64,000 bases of DNA from Hydra vulgaris (lineage: Eukaryota > Cnidaria > Hydrozoa > Anthoathecata > Hydridae). The notes beneath the pieces are model-generated. The model had not been told where the DNA came from, did no database searches, and worked only from the letters and a program-made list of their open reading frames with translations. Below are positions 22,390-34,754 of this stretch, in pieces (positions within the stretch are counted from its first letter, which is position 1; the number at the start of each line of letters is the position of its first letter). Position numbers and translations under genes: made by a program. The stretch lies in NCBI RefSeq assembly GCF_038396675.1, contig NC_088921.1, forward strand, positions 26,786,001 through 26,850,000, read 5' to 3'.

Positions 22390-23485
22390 TCCAGTGAAAT
22401 TAATTACAGATTCTGGCCTTATAAAGAATTACAATATTATTGGAAAATTTAGTATCAATATAATCAATCAATATAATGTTGCTTCCATGTGATGTTTTCA
22501 TCAAGGAATACACCTAAAACTTTTTTATTTCAATTTGGTCAATAAAAATATCAGGCACAGCTAAAGATAAATAACTTTTTTTAGTTATTGAATAAAAAAA
22601 GAATCCATTTTGTTTTGTTTTAATTTAGGTTAAATTGATTGCATCTGAACCAGCTAAAACTATTTATAAGTTCTTCATTTATAGTAGTAAAAAGTTTATT
22701 AATATTGTTGTCAGATAAAAATAAATTAGTATCATCTGCAAGCATAAAAAGATTAGAAGCTTTATGAAAATCATTAATGTAGATTAAAAAAAGAAGTGGC
22801 CCCATAATTGATCCTTGCAGAACACAACTTGAAATATGTAAAACATTTTTTCATAAGGATTGTTAAAAGAAGCAAATTTTTTTTTGTTTGTTAAATAACT
22901 TTTCAACAACTTTAAAATTATGCTATTTAATCCATAATATTTAAATTTATGAATCAAAACGCCATGATTTACTGTGTCAAATGCTTTTGATAAATCTAAA
23001 AACGCACCTTAAGTGAGCTGTAAATTTTTAAAAGAGTTAGAGATTTTACGGACGAATACGATGACTGCATGCTCAGCAGAATTATTTCTTTGAATACCAA
23101 ACTGATTTTTATAAAAAAAATACTTCTTTTTAAGCATATTCTTCTTATAAGGATATAATCTATTGTAAATAATTTTTTCTAAGATTTTAAAAATGTTGAT
23201 AAAATAGAGATAAAGGTTGGTAGTTACATATATTAGTTCTCAGTCTCCTTCTTTGTATATTGTGATTACTTTGGCTATTTTTAACTGGTTTAGAAAAACT
23301 CCTGACTGTTTTGACGCTTTGAAAACTTTACAGAGCATATCTTTTAATTGTTCAAAACGTTCTAAGAATATGTTTCCGTTTATTTCATCAGCTCCAGGGG
23401 CTTTTTTATTAGATTTAGATTGCATTTGAAACTCCTCAAATGATAGCTCAGAAGATAATTCATTGGAGCAATTGCAACCATCCAT
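22390..23485 (-). pseudogene. Non-LTR retrotransposon reverse transcriptase (CR1/Jockey-like), broken
   Basis: On the minus strand, NKKAPGADEINGNIFLERFE with the following IAKVITIYKEGD (23485-23240) is the start of a LINE reverse transcriptase. Through shifting frames come KILEKIIYNRLY, FGIQRNNSAEHAV, GAFLDLSKAFDTVNH (the first catalytic Asp region), MGPLLFLIYINDFHKASNL and MLADDTNLFLSDN (the catalytic DD pair; 22805-22620). Thumb-region sequence including KVLGVFLDENITW-like residues follows to about 22400. The endonuclease and ORF1 are not present. Stops and frameshifts make it dead. Confidence 0.8.
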
Positions 23486-23851
23486 CGGTGTTGAATGATA
23501 GAAACAATTGGAATGACAAGATATCCGCTTTCACTATACATTTTTGTATATTATTATTGAACACATCAGTTGTAATATGTTATCAATAAAATATTATAAA
23601 TGTTATCAATAAAAGTTGCTTTGCAATCATGTTAGTAGTTAAAAAAGTTCATATTTAGATTTTCATTAATAATTATTTTTTTTCTTTAATCCCTACTTTA
23701 ATAACATTTTGTTCAAAAAACGTACTCAGATTCTCCCTTAGACCGTCATTGTCAGGTGATTGATAAAAGCAGCTTACTAGTATATTTTTAGATTCATTGT
23801 TTATGATTTAATATTTAAAATTTCTTTATCATTGCTAGAAATGCATTCCAA
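23486..23851. other. AT-rich stretch, nothing recognised
   Basis: Probably upstream remnant of the neighbouring LINE, but I see no conserved frame. Confidence 0.35.
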
Positions 23852-24110
23852 AGGGATCGTTCATAAAGTATGTACGCTAGGAGGGGAAGAGGGGATCTTC
23901 AAATTGTGTAAACGAGATGGGAGAACAGTGCACCAATTATCAAAGTAATGAGACACTAAATTTAAAAAAATATCATAAAATATTAGATAGGTAGGTTAAA
24001 AGCGTAGGTACATTTAGGGAGGTGGAGGGTGTTCAAAAAAGCGTGTAGCAAAATGCGGGGGTAGGCGAGGGGGTCAAAATAAAGACACACGTACTTTATG
24101 GACAACCCCT
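23852..24110. mobile_element. MITE with GTCCATAAAGTACGT-type ends
   Basis: The left end AGGGATCGTTCATAAAGTAT and the reversed right end AGGGGTTGTCCATAAAGTAC are inverted repeats (23852 and 24110). The interior is G-rich (GAGGGGAAGAGGGG, GGAGGTGGAGGG) and non-coding. It resembles the MITE at 40851-41032 in its end sequence and G-rich interior. An isolated end of the same kind occurs at 51182. Confidence 0.7.
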
Positions 24111-26140
24111 AACGTAATGTCCAATGGTTTCCTTCCCGTAAATTTATTTATGTGAAGGAAACGCGTTTATTTGTATGTCTCTCTTGAGATATTAACTCAA
24201 AAAGGGGAAGATAAAAGTTCGCGTTTTTACTTATATTTGTAACCAACATCAGACATATTAAATATAGTATCAGTCAACAATGAACATATTACTTTCATGA
24301 AATAATTCCAAAAAGTTTTTTGCCAAGATCACCACTCAGATGGAAATGTCAAGAAAAGTACATCAAATAAAAAACTAAAAAATGGTTCGAAACCACGTAT
24401 AGTTGTTTCCTGTTAGTATATACAACAATGTATGAAATTTACAAGAATGTATAATTTGTACAAAAATACATGAAATAAAAAAGATTGTATGATGAATACA
24501 AGGTAAAGTTAAAAATTCTGTAAAGCGATAATTTTATTTACTGGACTACATTATTTATCTACCAGTCGAGAAGGAAACATCGTAATAGCAGAGCTAATTG
24601 AGACGAGTTCACTTCGTACCGAAATACAACTCATACGCTGAGTAGGCGGAGCCAAGTTTTTAATCTGCACTTCTGCTGCTACAAGGTGGTAAATAAGCTA
24701 TGTATTTTCTCCCATCTGCGGATTTCTCTAAAAAAAATAACAGTTGTCGATAATCCAGCCACTAAATTTAGCTATGCGAATTATTTGAAATATTTAAGTC
24801 GTTTCCGTCAAAAGTAGTATTTTATAGTTTAAGGACATAAATATTAGCAATTTGTTTTAAACATTGTCCGTCATTTATGTAACATAAAATCAACTTTCTA
24901 TCCAAAATGGCGTTCTCCAAAGTAGAAAGAAAGTATAAACGATGAAGATTGAGTTGAGATGCAGTATGAAATGAATCTTCCGAAATACTAATCGATGGAA
25001 ATGAAATAGAAGTCCAAAAATTTTTTGTTGTGAATCGTTTGGTTTGAATTAGATCGATTTTGATGGCCTTTATAACAAATTACAACTGTAGTGCTTTCCA
25101 AACAGATTAGAGGTTATTTACTAGAAGATATAACTCTGGAGATTTTTTCTGTTTATTTTGATAATTAACCAATAAATTTTGACTTGATGGAGACTAAATA
25201 AAACTATTCGTAACTCAATCTTTAAGAATTACTTTAAGAATTACTTTTGTTAAATAGCTAGACTGCATCATCGATATCATTTCGGTTTTTTGTAGATCTG
25301 TCGCTAATTCTTTTTTAATAGTTAAATGTTTAAAATCTTTTCCTTACATATAAAGACTTACATAATTAACTCAATCACCTTTGAAAATTTGTTTCGCAAG
25401 AAAAGAATAAAATGACTAATTGAAAATGAAAAATACTTTTGACAAACAGCGCTAAAATTTTCAATATAAATTTTTTTAATTTACATCTAATATTTATTAT
25501 TTTGTCTAATGCATTTTCTTTAGAGCATTCAACAAAAAATGTTGTCCAAAATAATAATTGTGGCTGATGATCTGTACGGAAACCACAAGGCATGTTTAAT
25601 TTAGAGCAGATCCTTTTCTTAATAAATAACCTAAAGATTGGTTTGTATATGGATTAGTTTAAGTGGATAACTAAAATAATTTTAAAATATTCATCACCAA
25701 ACTTAATACTTAACACTAGTAGCTTGTTGATCTGCTGCTTGAGCCATACCTTAAAATTGAGTTTTTGACCTATTCACACTCGTTATGTCAGATAGGGACC
25801 ATTTTTTTTTAAATGGCAGCAAATCTCGCCATTTTTCAAAGCGGGTTATTTTTTTTCTTCCAAAACAGGCCTAATAATTTCTTATTTGTAATATTTTTCG
25901 GGAAGAGGAATTCAACTGACACACTTAGATTACCACTGCTTCAGAAGCCATCCTATCAAAAACTTACGCTACAATGCATTAAACAAACACTGTAAATAAA
26001 CGAAGCGTACGATATACGTAGTTTAGACAAGTTGTATCAAAAGAAACTGGAGCAACAATTTGGCGTGACAATGACAGAAGAAGAGAAACTATTATATCAA
26101 AATAACTTTCTGTTATTATATTTTTACGTGTCTCCACACT
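24111..26140. other. AT-rich stretch without recognised gene
   Basis: Open frames here are short and hydrophobic and resemble nothing I know. An 85-codon frame mixture at 25920-26110 (with NEAYDIRSLDKLYQKK and EQQFGVTMTEEEKLL) has host-like residue use but no splice signals I can defend and no family I recognise. Confidence 0.35.
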
Positions 26141-26204
26141 AAAATGTAGGAAATTAAGCAGTAGATATATTTATTCTACTGCTTGCTTAATCTCCTACAT
26201 TTTA
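26141..26204. repeat. Inverted repeat (hairpin) with 25-base arms
   Basis: AAAATGTAGGAAATTAAGCA is mirrored at the right by AAAATGTAGGAGATTAAGCA on the other strand. The arms continue through GCAGTAGA, the right arm having an extra GCAA. It resembles a short foldback MITE. Confidence 0.65.
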
Positions 26205-26879
26205 ATATTTTTTCTGTAACAGAGTTACAGCTTCTCGGCCAAAAAAATTTTTTAATTATAGCAAATGCCATCTCTCCAGATGGTTTAACAATTTGACTAA
26301 TCAAGTTATGTGGCTAACAGATGAGCTTTTTAATGATACCTAATTAATTTTCGAATGGAAAAACTGAAACACTATCTAATGCTCCTTATATTTAGTTTTC
26401 AACTAAGTGAATTAATGTGTCAACATTATAAACCAGTTGACTATCAGCGTATACTACACAGAAGTTTTGAACAAAATTAATCAATAACTTTTCTGTATAA
26501 TTACAATAGCTAAAATTTTCGAAAAATTTCGAGCTAAAATTTGAAAAGAAAATTGCAAAAAAGCGTAATAGAAATAGAAACATAATTTGGTTCAACCCCC
26601 CTTACAGCATAAATGTTTCAACAAATATAGGTAAAATTTTTCTAAAATAAGTAGACAAAAATTTTCCTCTCTCTAATAAATTACATAAGATTTACCATTA
26701 AAGTAAGTTATAGTTGTACATAAAATTTAGAAAGAATTATAAAAGGCCACAACTACGCGTTAATTAATAAAATGAACATATAAAAGAAAAAAAAACTGAT
26801 TATTGTAACTGAAAACAAAAAATAGATTGCCCTCTAAATGGAAAATGTCTTTCGAAAAATGTAATTTACAAGTGCATTG
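26205..26879. other. AT-rich stretch, nothing recognised
   Basis: No coding or repeat structure is visible apart from base bias. Confidence 0.4.
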
Positions 26880-27211
26880 TTTCCTCACAAAATAACCCTG
26901 ATAAACAATATATTGGCTTAACCGAGGGGAATGGAAAAAACGTTATGCCAACCACAAACAATCGTTTAACCACAAAAAAAAATTCAAAAGAGACTATGCT
27001 GTCAAAATATATTTGGGATTTAAACAAAAAAAATAAAAATTTTAATTTACAATGGTATAAGATTTCCAAAAAATGTATGCTTTGTTTGCAAGAAAAATTT
27101 AAAATAATTACTCATTTAAATCAGGAAAATTTATTAAATAAAAAATCTGAATTAATTTCTAAATGTTGGCACGAAAAAAAATACCTCTTAAAAAATTATA
27201 AAAACAAATGA
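26880..27211 (+). pseudogene. GIY-YIG endonuclease domain of a retroelement, frameshifted
   Basis: The plus strand reads NNPDKQYIGLTEG (the YIG strand), then in a second frame WKKRYANHKQSFNHKKK (conserved R and H positions of GIY-YIG nucleases). It returns to the first frame for KETMLSKYIWDLNKKNKNF and the C-terminal Cys motif KKCMLCLQEKFKII, ending at 27211. Two frameshifts (near 26930 and 26985) break it. Proteins of this kind form the C-terminus of some retroelements in cnidarians; no reverse transcriptase is seen upstream. It differs from the GIY-YIG remnant at 2.2-2.5 kb in sequence. Confidence 0.65.
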
Positions 27212-27435
27212 CCAAATTAAACTATTCCCATTCCAAAGAAATTTATTTAATAATTACTTTCTGTAAACTTCCCGTTAACCAAAAAAAACATAGTAATTAA
27301 AATTTTTTTATGATAATTTATAAACTTCCTGAAAAATATTTTTTCTTTTTATTGAATTTTTTTTTTGAGATTTAGTTAACTCTTCCTGATGATCCAGCAA
27401 TGGTGAAACTTCAAGTTGAAGAAAAAAGTTAGATG

Positions 27436-28134
<699 letters not shown>

Positions 28135-28135
28135 G

Positions 28136-28214
28136 GCGAAAAAGTAAACAATTTCTTTGTATTTACTTGTTCAAGTGCCAGCGAAATGGATGATAGAAAA
28201 GAAGAAACATTTAG
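28136..28214 (+). CDS. Candidate internal exon, unknown protein
   Basis: The tract TTTTTTTCCAG precedes an open frame reading EKVNNFFVFTCSSASEMDD and RKEET, ending at a possible donor (A then GTAAAG at about 28215). Length and polarity fit a host exon, and the residues look like part of a PH-type or similar domain, but I cannot name it. No partner exon in matching phase was confirmed. It may belong with the terminal exon at 29017. Confidence 0.3.
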
Positions 28215-29016
28215 TAAAGTAGCGATTTTTTTTTGTTGATGTTTTTAAATGATCTGAATAATGTTGTTGTTTGTATTTAGTTGAATGACGAAGTTTTTGA
28301 GACAAAAGCTCTTTAACTTTTATGTTAAAGTTGTTATTTCCTTGTTTGCTGTTGTGTCAACAAAGCAAGTAGAAAATGCATAAATATGTGCATGTGATAA
28401 ATCTATTGTCATTATAATGACAACAGATTTATCTTTAGAATCGTCTTTAAAACTTTTGGTTTGGATACAAAAGACCACGTAAAAAGGATACCGTAAAGGT
28501 ACACTTTCTTATAGCTAAATATCATTGCAGCTTTCTAGTCTTCATTTTTGTTATGAAATCGCCAGTTTTTATAATTTTATGTTCTTAAGTAAAGCATTAT
28601 TACGTTTCAGGCTAAAATAGAGCTTTGAATAATACTTTTATCGTGTTTAAATGAATAAAAAATCTAAAGGTGAATTAGCTGAATTATCTTTTCGCATCTG
28701 ATAGTCTTTAGTCAATAACGAATTTTTAAATTGTTATTGGTCTCCAACACTTAATTTCAGTGAAATTAAATTAAAAATTCACGTTGTAGAAGACAAAAAA
28801 AATATCAATATCTGTTTTCGATAACTTGGCTTTCATAGCAAAGCTAATAGGTGCAAATTTTTAACTTGTTTTAAGTAATAATAAAATACATCGTTGAACA
28901 GTAGTTTTGATGGTCGTAAATTTCTTTTACATACCCATTTTTATATATTTTTAAACTGTTTAATGTTAATTTTATTCATTCTTGACGTGAAATAGTTAAT
29001 TTTATTGTTGCGTAAG

Positions 29017-29103
29017 CAACAGCGCCAAGAAACAGAGCTCGCTCAAGAAACAGAAGAGAAAGAGAAAGATGAAGAAAACGATAAATCTACTGATGATTCT
29101 TAA
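29017..29103 (+). CDS. Candidate terminal exon, Gln/Glu-rich C-terminus
   Basis: After an acceptor (TTGTTGCGTAAG) the frame encodes 28 residues, QQRQETELAQETEEKEKDEE then NDKSTDDS, followed by TAA. Such charged, low-complexity ends are common at host protein C-termini and unlike the transposon sequence around. The upstream exons are uncertain; 28136-28214 is a possible one. Confidence 0.4.
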   Translation, partial: QQRQETELAQETEEKEKDEENDKSTDDS

Positions 29104-29319
29104 ATTAATATAATCTGTTGAACAATATTGCTGTTTTATTTAGAAATAATTCTCCTATGTTTAAACATATAAAAGAAAATGCTTTCTTTTTTATATTGTT
29201 ATCTAAAAAAGGTTATTTTTTTCTGCATCGGAAAGAGCTTTTTGTCATACTTTTTATGAAGAGGTTTAATCATTTTTATTTAATGAAAACAGCTTTTCAT
29301 ATATAAAAATCAGGAATAC

Positions 29320-29550
29320 TATAGTATATAGGATACTATAGTATACTTATAAGTATTACAAAAAAGTCTTTCTGACGCTGAGAAAGTAACTTTTTTGGAT
29401 GCTCCTAATTGACTAACAAAGACGCCTTAAAGACACAATTTTATGAATTTTCATGACAAGATTAAGACAAAAAAGACGTTTTTTCGATGTCGAAAAAAGA
29501 TGTCTTTAAGATTTGCATAATCGACTTAAAAAAGGCGTCTTAAAGACATC
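29320..29550. repeat. Short-repeat region before the LINE
   Basis: Repeated AAGACG/CGTCTT words and a palindrome (GATACTATAGTATA, duplicated at about 29318-29345) fill this stretch. They may form the 5' untranslated region of the LINE that starts at 29557. Confidence 0.35.
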
Positions 29551-29556
29551 GTAACC

Positions 29557-30672
29557 ATGACTAATTTAACTGCTTTGCAAGAAAAACAGATAAAAAAGAT
29601 GATAGATAGCGCAATAAAAAATTTCGAGGATGAAATAAAATACTTAAAGTCTGAGGTTGCAGAATGTGTTAAAGAAAACAAGCAATTGAAAAGTAAAATT
29701 GCAGAAATCGAAAAATCAAAGGAAATCAATTCTGATACAAAAGAAACTTTGTGGTCAAAAGTTGTTTCAGGTGCTGCCAAAAAAACGAATGACCAATTGT
29801 CACTTCTTTTTGAAACCACAAAAGAACGTAAAGAGCAGGAACGCAAAGAATTAAATGTCATCATCTATGGATTACAAGCTGACAAAAATGACAAATTACA
29901 AGTAAATAACTTACTTAGTGCTATTGAATCCGATGGGACTAGAGTTAGATCTATTCGCCGCCTTAAATCTAAACGAATCATTGATCTTTTGCTTATCGAG
30001 CTTGAAAATGTAAATAGCAAAAATATGGTTCTTAGAGCATCAATTAAGTTAAGAAAAATCAAAGAATATGTAAATGTGTACATAAGTCGTGATCTAACAG
30101 CAAGTCAAAGATTCATTCTCAAAAAAAATTTGATAGAACGAAACGAAAAAAACGCGTCAAGAAGTGAAGAAGAAAAAATAAAGTTTCATTACAGTATTAG
30201 AAATGATAACCATACTAGAATTTTCCACAAATAGCCACTAGCAACCTCTAATTTAGAACCGTCATCAAAAATAGTCTTAAAACAAATGATAAATAATGAC
30301 TATACTTAAATAAAATCTAAAGATATTCAAGATCAACCTTTCGAAAAAAACACTTCTTACTTTGACTCGGATAAAACCACTATTTTTCTAAAAAGATTTA
30401 AATTGAAAGGGCCATCGAATAGGAATAAATGAAAAAGGAGTTAAAAAGAACAGAACAATAATAGTCAAATTTCTTAATTACAAAGAAAGAAATGCAGTTT
30501 TTGAAAAATTTATCAAACTAAAACTTTGGAATGAAAAACTATATGTTAATGAAGATTTTAGCGAAAGAACAACGGAAATTAGGAAAAAGTTGTTTAAAGA
30601 AGCAAAGGATTTAAGAGCCAAAGGTAAATTTGCTAAAGTTATTTACAACAAACTTATTACGCGCAATTTTTA
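29557..30672 (+). pseudogene. LINE ORF1 (coiled coil plus RRM-like domains), split
   Basis: The first open part (29557-30234, 225 residues, start MTNLTALQEKQIKKMIDSAI) has a Lys/Glu-rich coiled coil over residues about 5-60. An RRM-like domain follows with ELNVIIYGLQADKND and later VRSIRRLKSKRIIDLLLIEL, typical of the RNA-binding ORF1 of CR1/L2-type LINEs. After a stop at 30232 and a frameshift, a second conserved block follows at 30400-30672: NRTIIVKFLNYKERNAVFEK, YVNEDFSERTTEIRKKLF, AKDLRAKGKFAKVIYNKL. ORF1 proteins bind the element RNA and chaperone reverse transcription. The presence of two breaks means it is inactive. Confidence 0.7.
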
Positions 30673-30710
30673 AAAGAATTCTTTTATTTCTAGTTATTTA
30701 AATTTTAAAA

Positions 30711-31066
30711 ATGGATTCTAATTATCAAAACAATTTTGAATCGCTATCATTTAACTTTTTTCAATTTAACGACTTGGTGCTTGACACTAATTCAGATCCG
30801 GATCTAAACTATTTTAGTGATGTAGGAGCTTTGCGAAACAATTGTTCCTATTTCTATAACAATGAAATAAAAGAATTTCTTTCTCGGGATCATTTATATG
30901 TTATTCATTTTAACAATTGAAGTCTTAAAAAAAACTTTGAAAATTTGTGTAATTTAATAGCGGAAACTTCAAATATATTTAGTATAATTTGCTTAACTGA
31001 AACGTGGTGTGAATTTGATGACGCTAAATCTAATTTAAATCTCCATATTCGAGGTTTTAATATGAT
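30711..31066 (+). pseudogene. LINE ORF2 N-terminus (endonuclease), truncated
   Basis: This begins MDSNYQNNFESLSFNFFQFN, 39 bases after ORF1. The start of an APE-type endonuclease is seen as YVIHFNN, then after a stop at 30918 SLKKNFENLCNLIAETSN and FSIICLTETWC (N and E positions of the catalytic site). Homology ends abruptly near 31066, where unrelated DNA with a tRNA-like B box follows. The reverse transcriptase is absent, so this LINE copy keeps its 5' half but not its 3' half. Confidence 0.7.
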
Positions 31067-31101
31067 CCTAGAGGTGGGGCTCGAACCACCATACCATGCC
31101 T

Positions 31102-31221
31102 AATGTCTGAAGTCAAAAAGTCTTTATCTGCAGTGAATATCCTGGAGGAAAAGACTGAGTGTGAAGATTCATTATTTTTTTATGATAAAATAAATGATAC
31201 AACAAGGTTTGATGAAATTTA
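31102..31221 (+). other. Small open frame, 39 codons, unrecognised
   Basis: MSEVKKSLSAVNILEEKTEC and the following residues to DTTRFDEI are open from an ATG to TAA. The composition is host-like. I do not recognise it; it may be an exon remnant or chance. Confidence 0.2.
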
Positions 31222-31641
31222 AATAGTTTTAAATAAAAAAGTAAAGTTTTATCTGTTGTTATATTCTTGTTTACATTTATGTATAAAGTTTTCCTAAATA
31301 AAATAAAATGTGATCAAACTAAATATATTCTATGATTTTATAAGGTCTTTTTCAGCTTTTGCTATTAATGTATTGGATGAAATTATGTCAAAATGTGTTA
31401 TAGCATTGCTTAAGAATGTTGGAACTTATGGAAATAGATCATTAAAAAAAAACACTTTATTGTATAGAGTAATTATAGATCACTTCTTAATAAATATGAT
31501 GTGGATGTCGTTTACATTGTTCTTTTTACATACCGAGTAAAATTTTACATTAATCATTTCTTATTATTATTCACATTTTGATTTATTTTTTTACATACTA
31601 GTGAAATGCATGAAAGATTTATATGGTTTTTTTCTTTTTAG

Positions 31642-31730
31642 AAGCATGTGTGCCACATGCTGCAAAGATCGTTTTGGTCGATAAGTTGAGAGGCAATCTT
31701 TTGAAGAGAGCTCTTAATAGAAAAGCATAA
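31642..31730 (+). CDS. Candidate terminal exon, basic C-terminus
   Basis: A strong acceptor (TTTTTTTCTTTTTAG) precedes a frame reading ACVPHAAKIVLVDKLRGNLL then KRALNRKA and TAA at 31728. A poly(A) signal AATAAA lies at 31774-31779, 44 bases on. Acceptor, stop and poly(A) signal in the right order support a real last exon of a plus-strand gene. The protein family is unknown, and no upstream exon was identified. Confidence 0.4.
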
Positions 31731-31899
31731 AAATTACTTTATTATGTTTTCGTATGCTTAAATTGTAGATAAAAATAAAATGTTTAAACATTTAGTTATT
31801 TATCCGGATCTAGGCTGTTAGACCTAAGTTTTCATTTGTGAAAAGATTTTTTTTCTCTATAACATAAGTTATTTATTTAAATAACTTATACTTAAAAAA

Positions 31900-32170
31900 A
31901 AGGTTTTTTGAAAAACGTTTTATCGTTAAAAACGATAAAACGTTTTATTTAGAATTAATAAAAACAAATAAATAACGTTTTCAGAAAAACGTCCGTTCAC
32001 TGCTTCATATGGCCGTTCAAAAAACCAAATAAAAACGTTTTTTGAAGGACCCTTAAAAAACGTTCAAAAAACGCTTTTAAAAAACTTCCGGTCACCGTTT
32101 CATATGGACGTTTAAAAAACCAATAAAAAACGTTTTTACGGGACCATTAAAAAACGTTCGCAAAACGTTC
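31900..32170. repeat. Tandem repeat of about 95 bp with AAAACGTT motif
   Basis: Two diverged units start near 31985 and 32080, each with TCATATGGCCGTT or TCATATGGACGTTT followed by ACCAATAAAAACGTTTTT-like sequence. AAAACG and CGTTTT words are scattered through the whole stretch, including the small palindrome CGTTTTATCGTTAAAAACGA at 31916. No coding potential. Confidence 0.65.
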
Positions 32171-33830
32171 TTCTTCCCACTGGCATGTCATCAAGCATTG
32201 CTTTTATTTAAAAATCAGAAGTTAAGAAGTCTTAAATTTTAATTTTTTTCTCAAGTTTTTCCGAAAACAAAATATATTTATTATTCTTACCATTTACTTA
32301 TTATAAATAATCAATTTGTTATAATAAGTATTTTTAATTATCTATGATGTCGTTTTAATTATTATAAATCACTTTGTTTTTTTCTATGGATTTGTTGATC
32401 ATTTTTGTTGTAAGTACAGGAAATTCTCATAAGAAAAGTTTAGCAGTTTTGCTCTTTTTTACTATTTAAAGTTACTCATTAGATCTTCAACTTTAAGAGT
32501 TTAAAAAAATAGATTTAAATGACACAAAATAGAACATCTTATTGATTTCCTTGCATTTAAGCTTAATGCTAAATTAAATATCGAAGTGCTGCCGCTGATT
32601 TTACAACTGTATTTAATTCCAATAAAATAACGTTGTAGAATCAGAATTATGGAGTTAAAACTGTTTTGATATCAAATTTTAGCGGAGAGAGTATTTTTAT
32701 GACATGATCATTGAAAAGATAATAATTGAATTTGCAACATTTTTCAATTATGGTCTACATTTAAGACAAATTAGTTTTAATATAAGAGTTCTAATCATAA
32801 TTTATATTTTTTGATTTTAATTTTAACTTTTATATTACCATTTAGTTATAAAATAAGATTTCATTCTACACAAGTTGTCTTGCCTACCATAGTTGTCTTT
32901 CATGTTCCTGAATTTTTTCAAATAATAACTTTCCATTCCAATAATAATAAGATTTATACCTAGATCAACTAAAAATTTTAAGCAAAAGATTTATTTTGTA
33001 AACAGTAATATAAATAATTTTTGTATCAAGTAAACAATTTAATTTTTTTTAGTTTGTAGTGATTGAAAGTTTGTTGTGATTATAAAAGTAAATAATATTA
33101 ATATGTTCAAAAACAAAGTAATTTTACTTGTTTTTATTAATCACGAAAAAATCTTTATTTATTGTATTATTTTATTGTACAATACACTAAAAACAAATGT
33201 TGCTGTAGTATATCTACAAATGAATATAAGAATTTTAAAACAAAGCATTGTAAATGTATAAGGAAGTAATAGATAAATACATAAAAAAAAGTAAATGGAA
33301 AACCTTTATTAATATTAAAATTATAAATCTGACTCGAGGTAAACTCAAAGATTTTTATTCTCCGCTGTGCAAATTCAGTGTAAAGAAATATTGTAATAAT
33401 TCAAAAATAAATAATAATAAAAAATCATAATAAAAATCTTTATGAATAGTAAAAATAGACATACCAACATCACAATAATATCAGTTGAGGATATGATATC
33501 AGTAAAAAAACACGACATCAATTTTGAGTGAAACTCAAAAAATTTCATACTTGGCCACTTTTATCCCAATTTAATTTAGAAGTCACATCAATCTGTCAAT
33601 ATCTATGTATTAAATTTTAAATATGGAATTAGTTCATTGCACTTTGTTATTTAAATTGAACTGTATTTTTCAGGTTTGCACATAAAACGGCACATGTGTT
33701 TGCAACAACGATTAAAGTCAAATAGACAACAGTTTAACAAGTTAACTAAATTTTTTTGATTTTTAACAACTAGAAAGTTCTCAAAATATTTCTTACTAAT
33801 TTTATCTCTTAATTTACCAAGAATATAAAC
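32171..33830. other. AT-rich stretch; upstream flank of the TSR exon
   Basis: No feature is supported. It may be intronic to the gene containing the thrombospondin repeat. Confidence 0.35.
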
Positions 33831-33998
33831 CAACTGACGGTAAATGAGTGGTCAAATTATACAAAGTGCTCAGAAGATTGTAATGGGGGCATCCAAAATA
33901 GATTTCGCTTTTGTTCTAATCCTATTCCAAAGCATGGTGGTAAAAAATGCAATGTTGGTTCTAGTTCCAAGCAAGCATGCAATATATGCCTTGCCCAA
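33820..33998 (+). CDS. Thrombospondin type 1 repeat exon (host gene, partial)
   Basis: The frame reads VNEWSNYTKCSEDCNGG, IQNRFRFCSNPIPKHGGKKC and VGSSSKQACNIC. It has the Trp, the six Cys, the R.R strand (here NRFRF) and the P.P..GG..C turn of a TSP1 repeat, an extracellular domain that binds matrix, glycosaminoglycans or other receptors. A donor (CAA then GTAAAT) follows at 33999. The upstream acceptor is not certain: an AG at 33819 or earlier is possible and a stop lies just before it. Most TSP1 proteins have several repeats; the others are probably outside or unrecognised, so the full product is unknown. Confidence 0.65.
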
Positions 33999-33999
33999 G

Positions 34000-34740
34000 T
34001 AAATTAGCACCCAGTATAAGTATACTTAGTAAAATTTTTTTATTTAAATTTTAAAATTTTAACCAACTTCAAACTTGATTAAAAAGACTTTCTTCAAATG
34101 AAACTGATTGAAGGTTTTATATTATTTGCTTATGTTAGATCTATTCACTGGTTATAAATGTCCTCTTAGGTTTTTTATTATTCATATTTATTTACAATTT
34201 GAAGTAATCTAATGCTACCACTCTAATGAATAAGTGTATAACACTTTGCAGTTTATTGCAATTAGAGTTTTAGTTAATAAGCACTGATGATATGAGGACG
34301 GTTTGAGTATGTAGCCCTCGGAATTAGGGTCGGCATTCGGTAATGCCAACTTAAAGTATTCAAGGTGATCTAAAAATCGCTGACCTTGCAAAATATTACA
34401 GTCCTAATTGTTTCCTAATTTTAAGGGCTGAGAATGTTAGGGGTTGGTTTGAATATTTTTAGCATAAGTGAGCTTTCATTACTGCAAGCTTCAACTGATT
34501 AATTGCGAAATCTCTTTACATATACTAATCAAGTGTATATCAAGATATTTAAGGTGATGATTAGTCAATGTAACTAAGTTTTAAATTAGTCATAAGATCT
34601 TTAGTTATTTGGGATTTACTGTTTTATTTTTTTAAACACCTTAAAAGAATTAGTCTTGGTTGAAATAAAAAATCAGAATAAAAATTTTTTTTTATCCATT
34701 TAATGCTCAAATTTTTATCTAATGACAAATAGATATTAGT
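34000..34740. other. AT-rich stretch with a GC-richer hairpin repeat
   Basis: Near 34290-34400 there is a GC-richer segment (TAGCCCTCGGAATTAGGGTC, then GGCATTCGGTAATGCC, a stem-loop). It looks like part of a dispersed repeat, possibly a SINE or retroelement end. No gene. Confidence 0.35.
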
Positions 34741-34754
34741 AAACTTATGGAAAC

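Noticed and set aside
24540-24740. GC-richer patch considered as an RNA gene
   Set aside because: No Pol III boxes, no convincing stems and no coding frame.
31068-31107. tRNA-like B box (GGTTCGAGCCCC on the minus strand)
   Set aside because: The T stem pairs poorly, and no A box, anticodon stem or acceptor stem is visible. At best it is a decayed tRNA-derived repeat.
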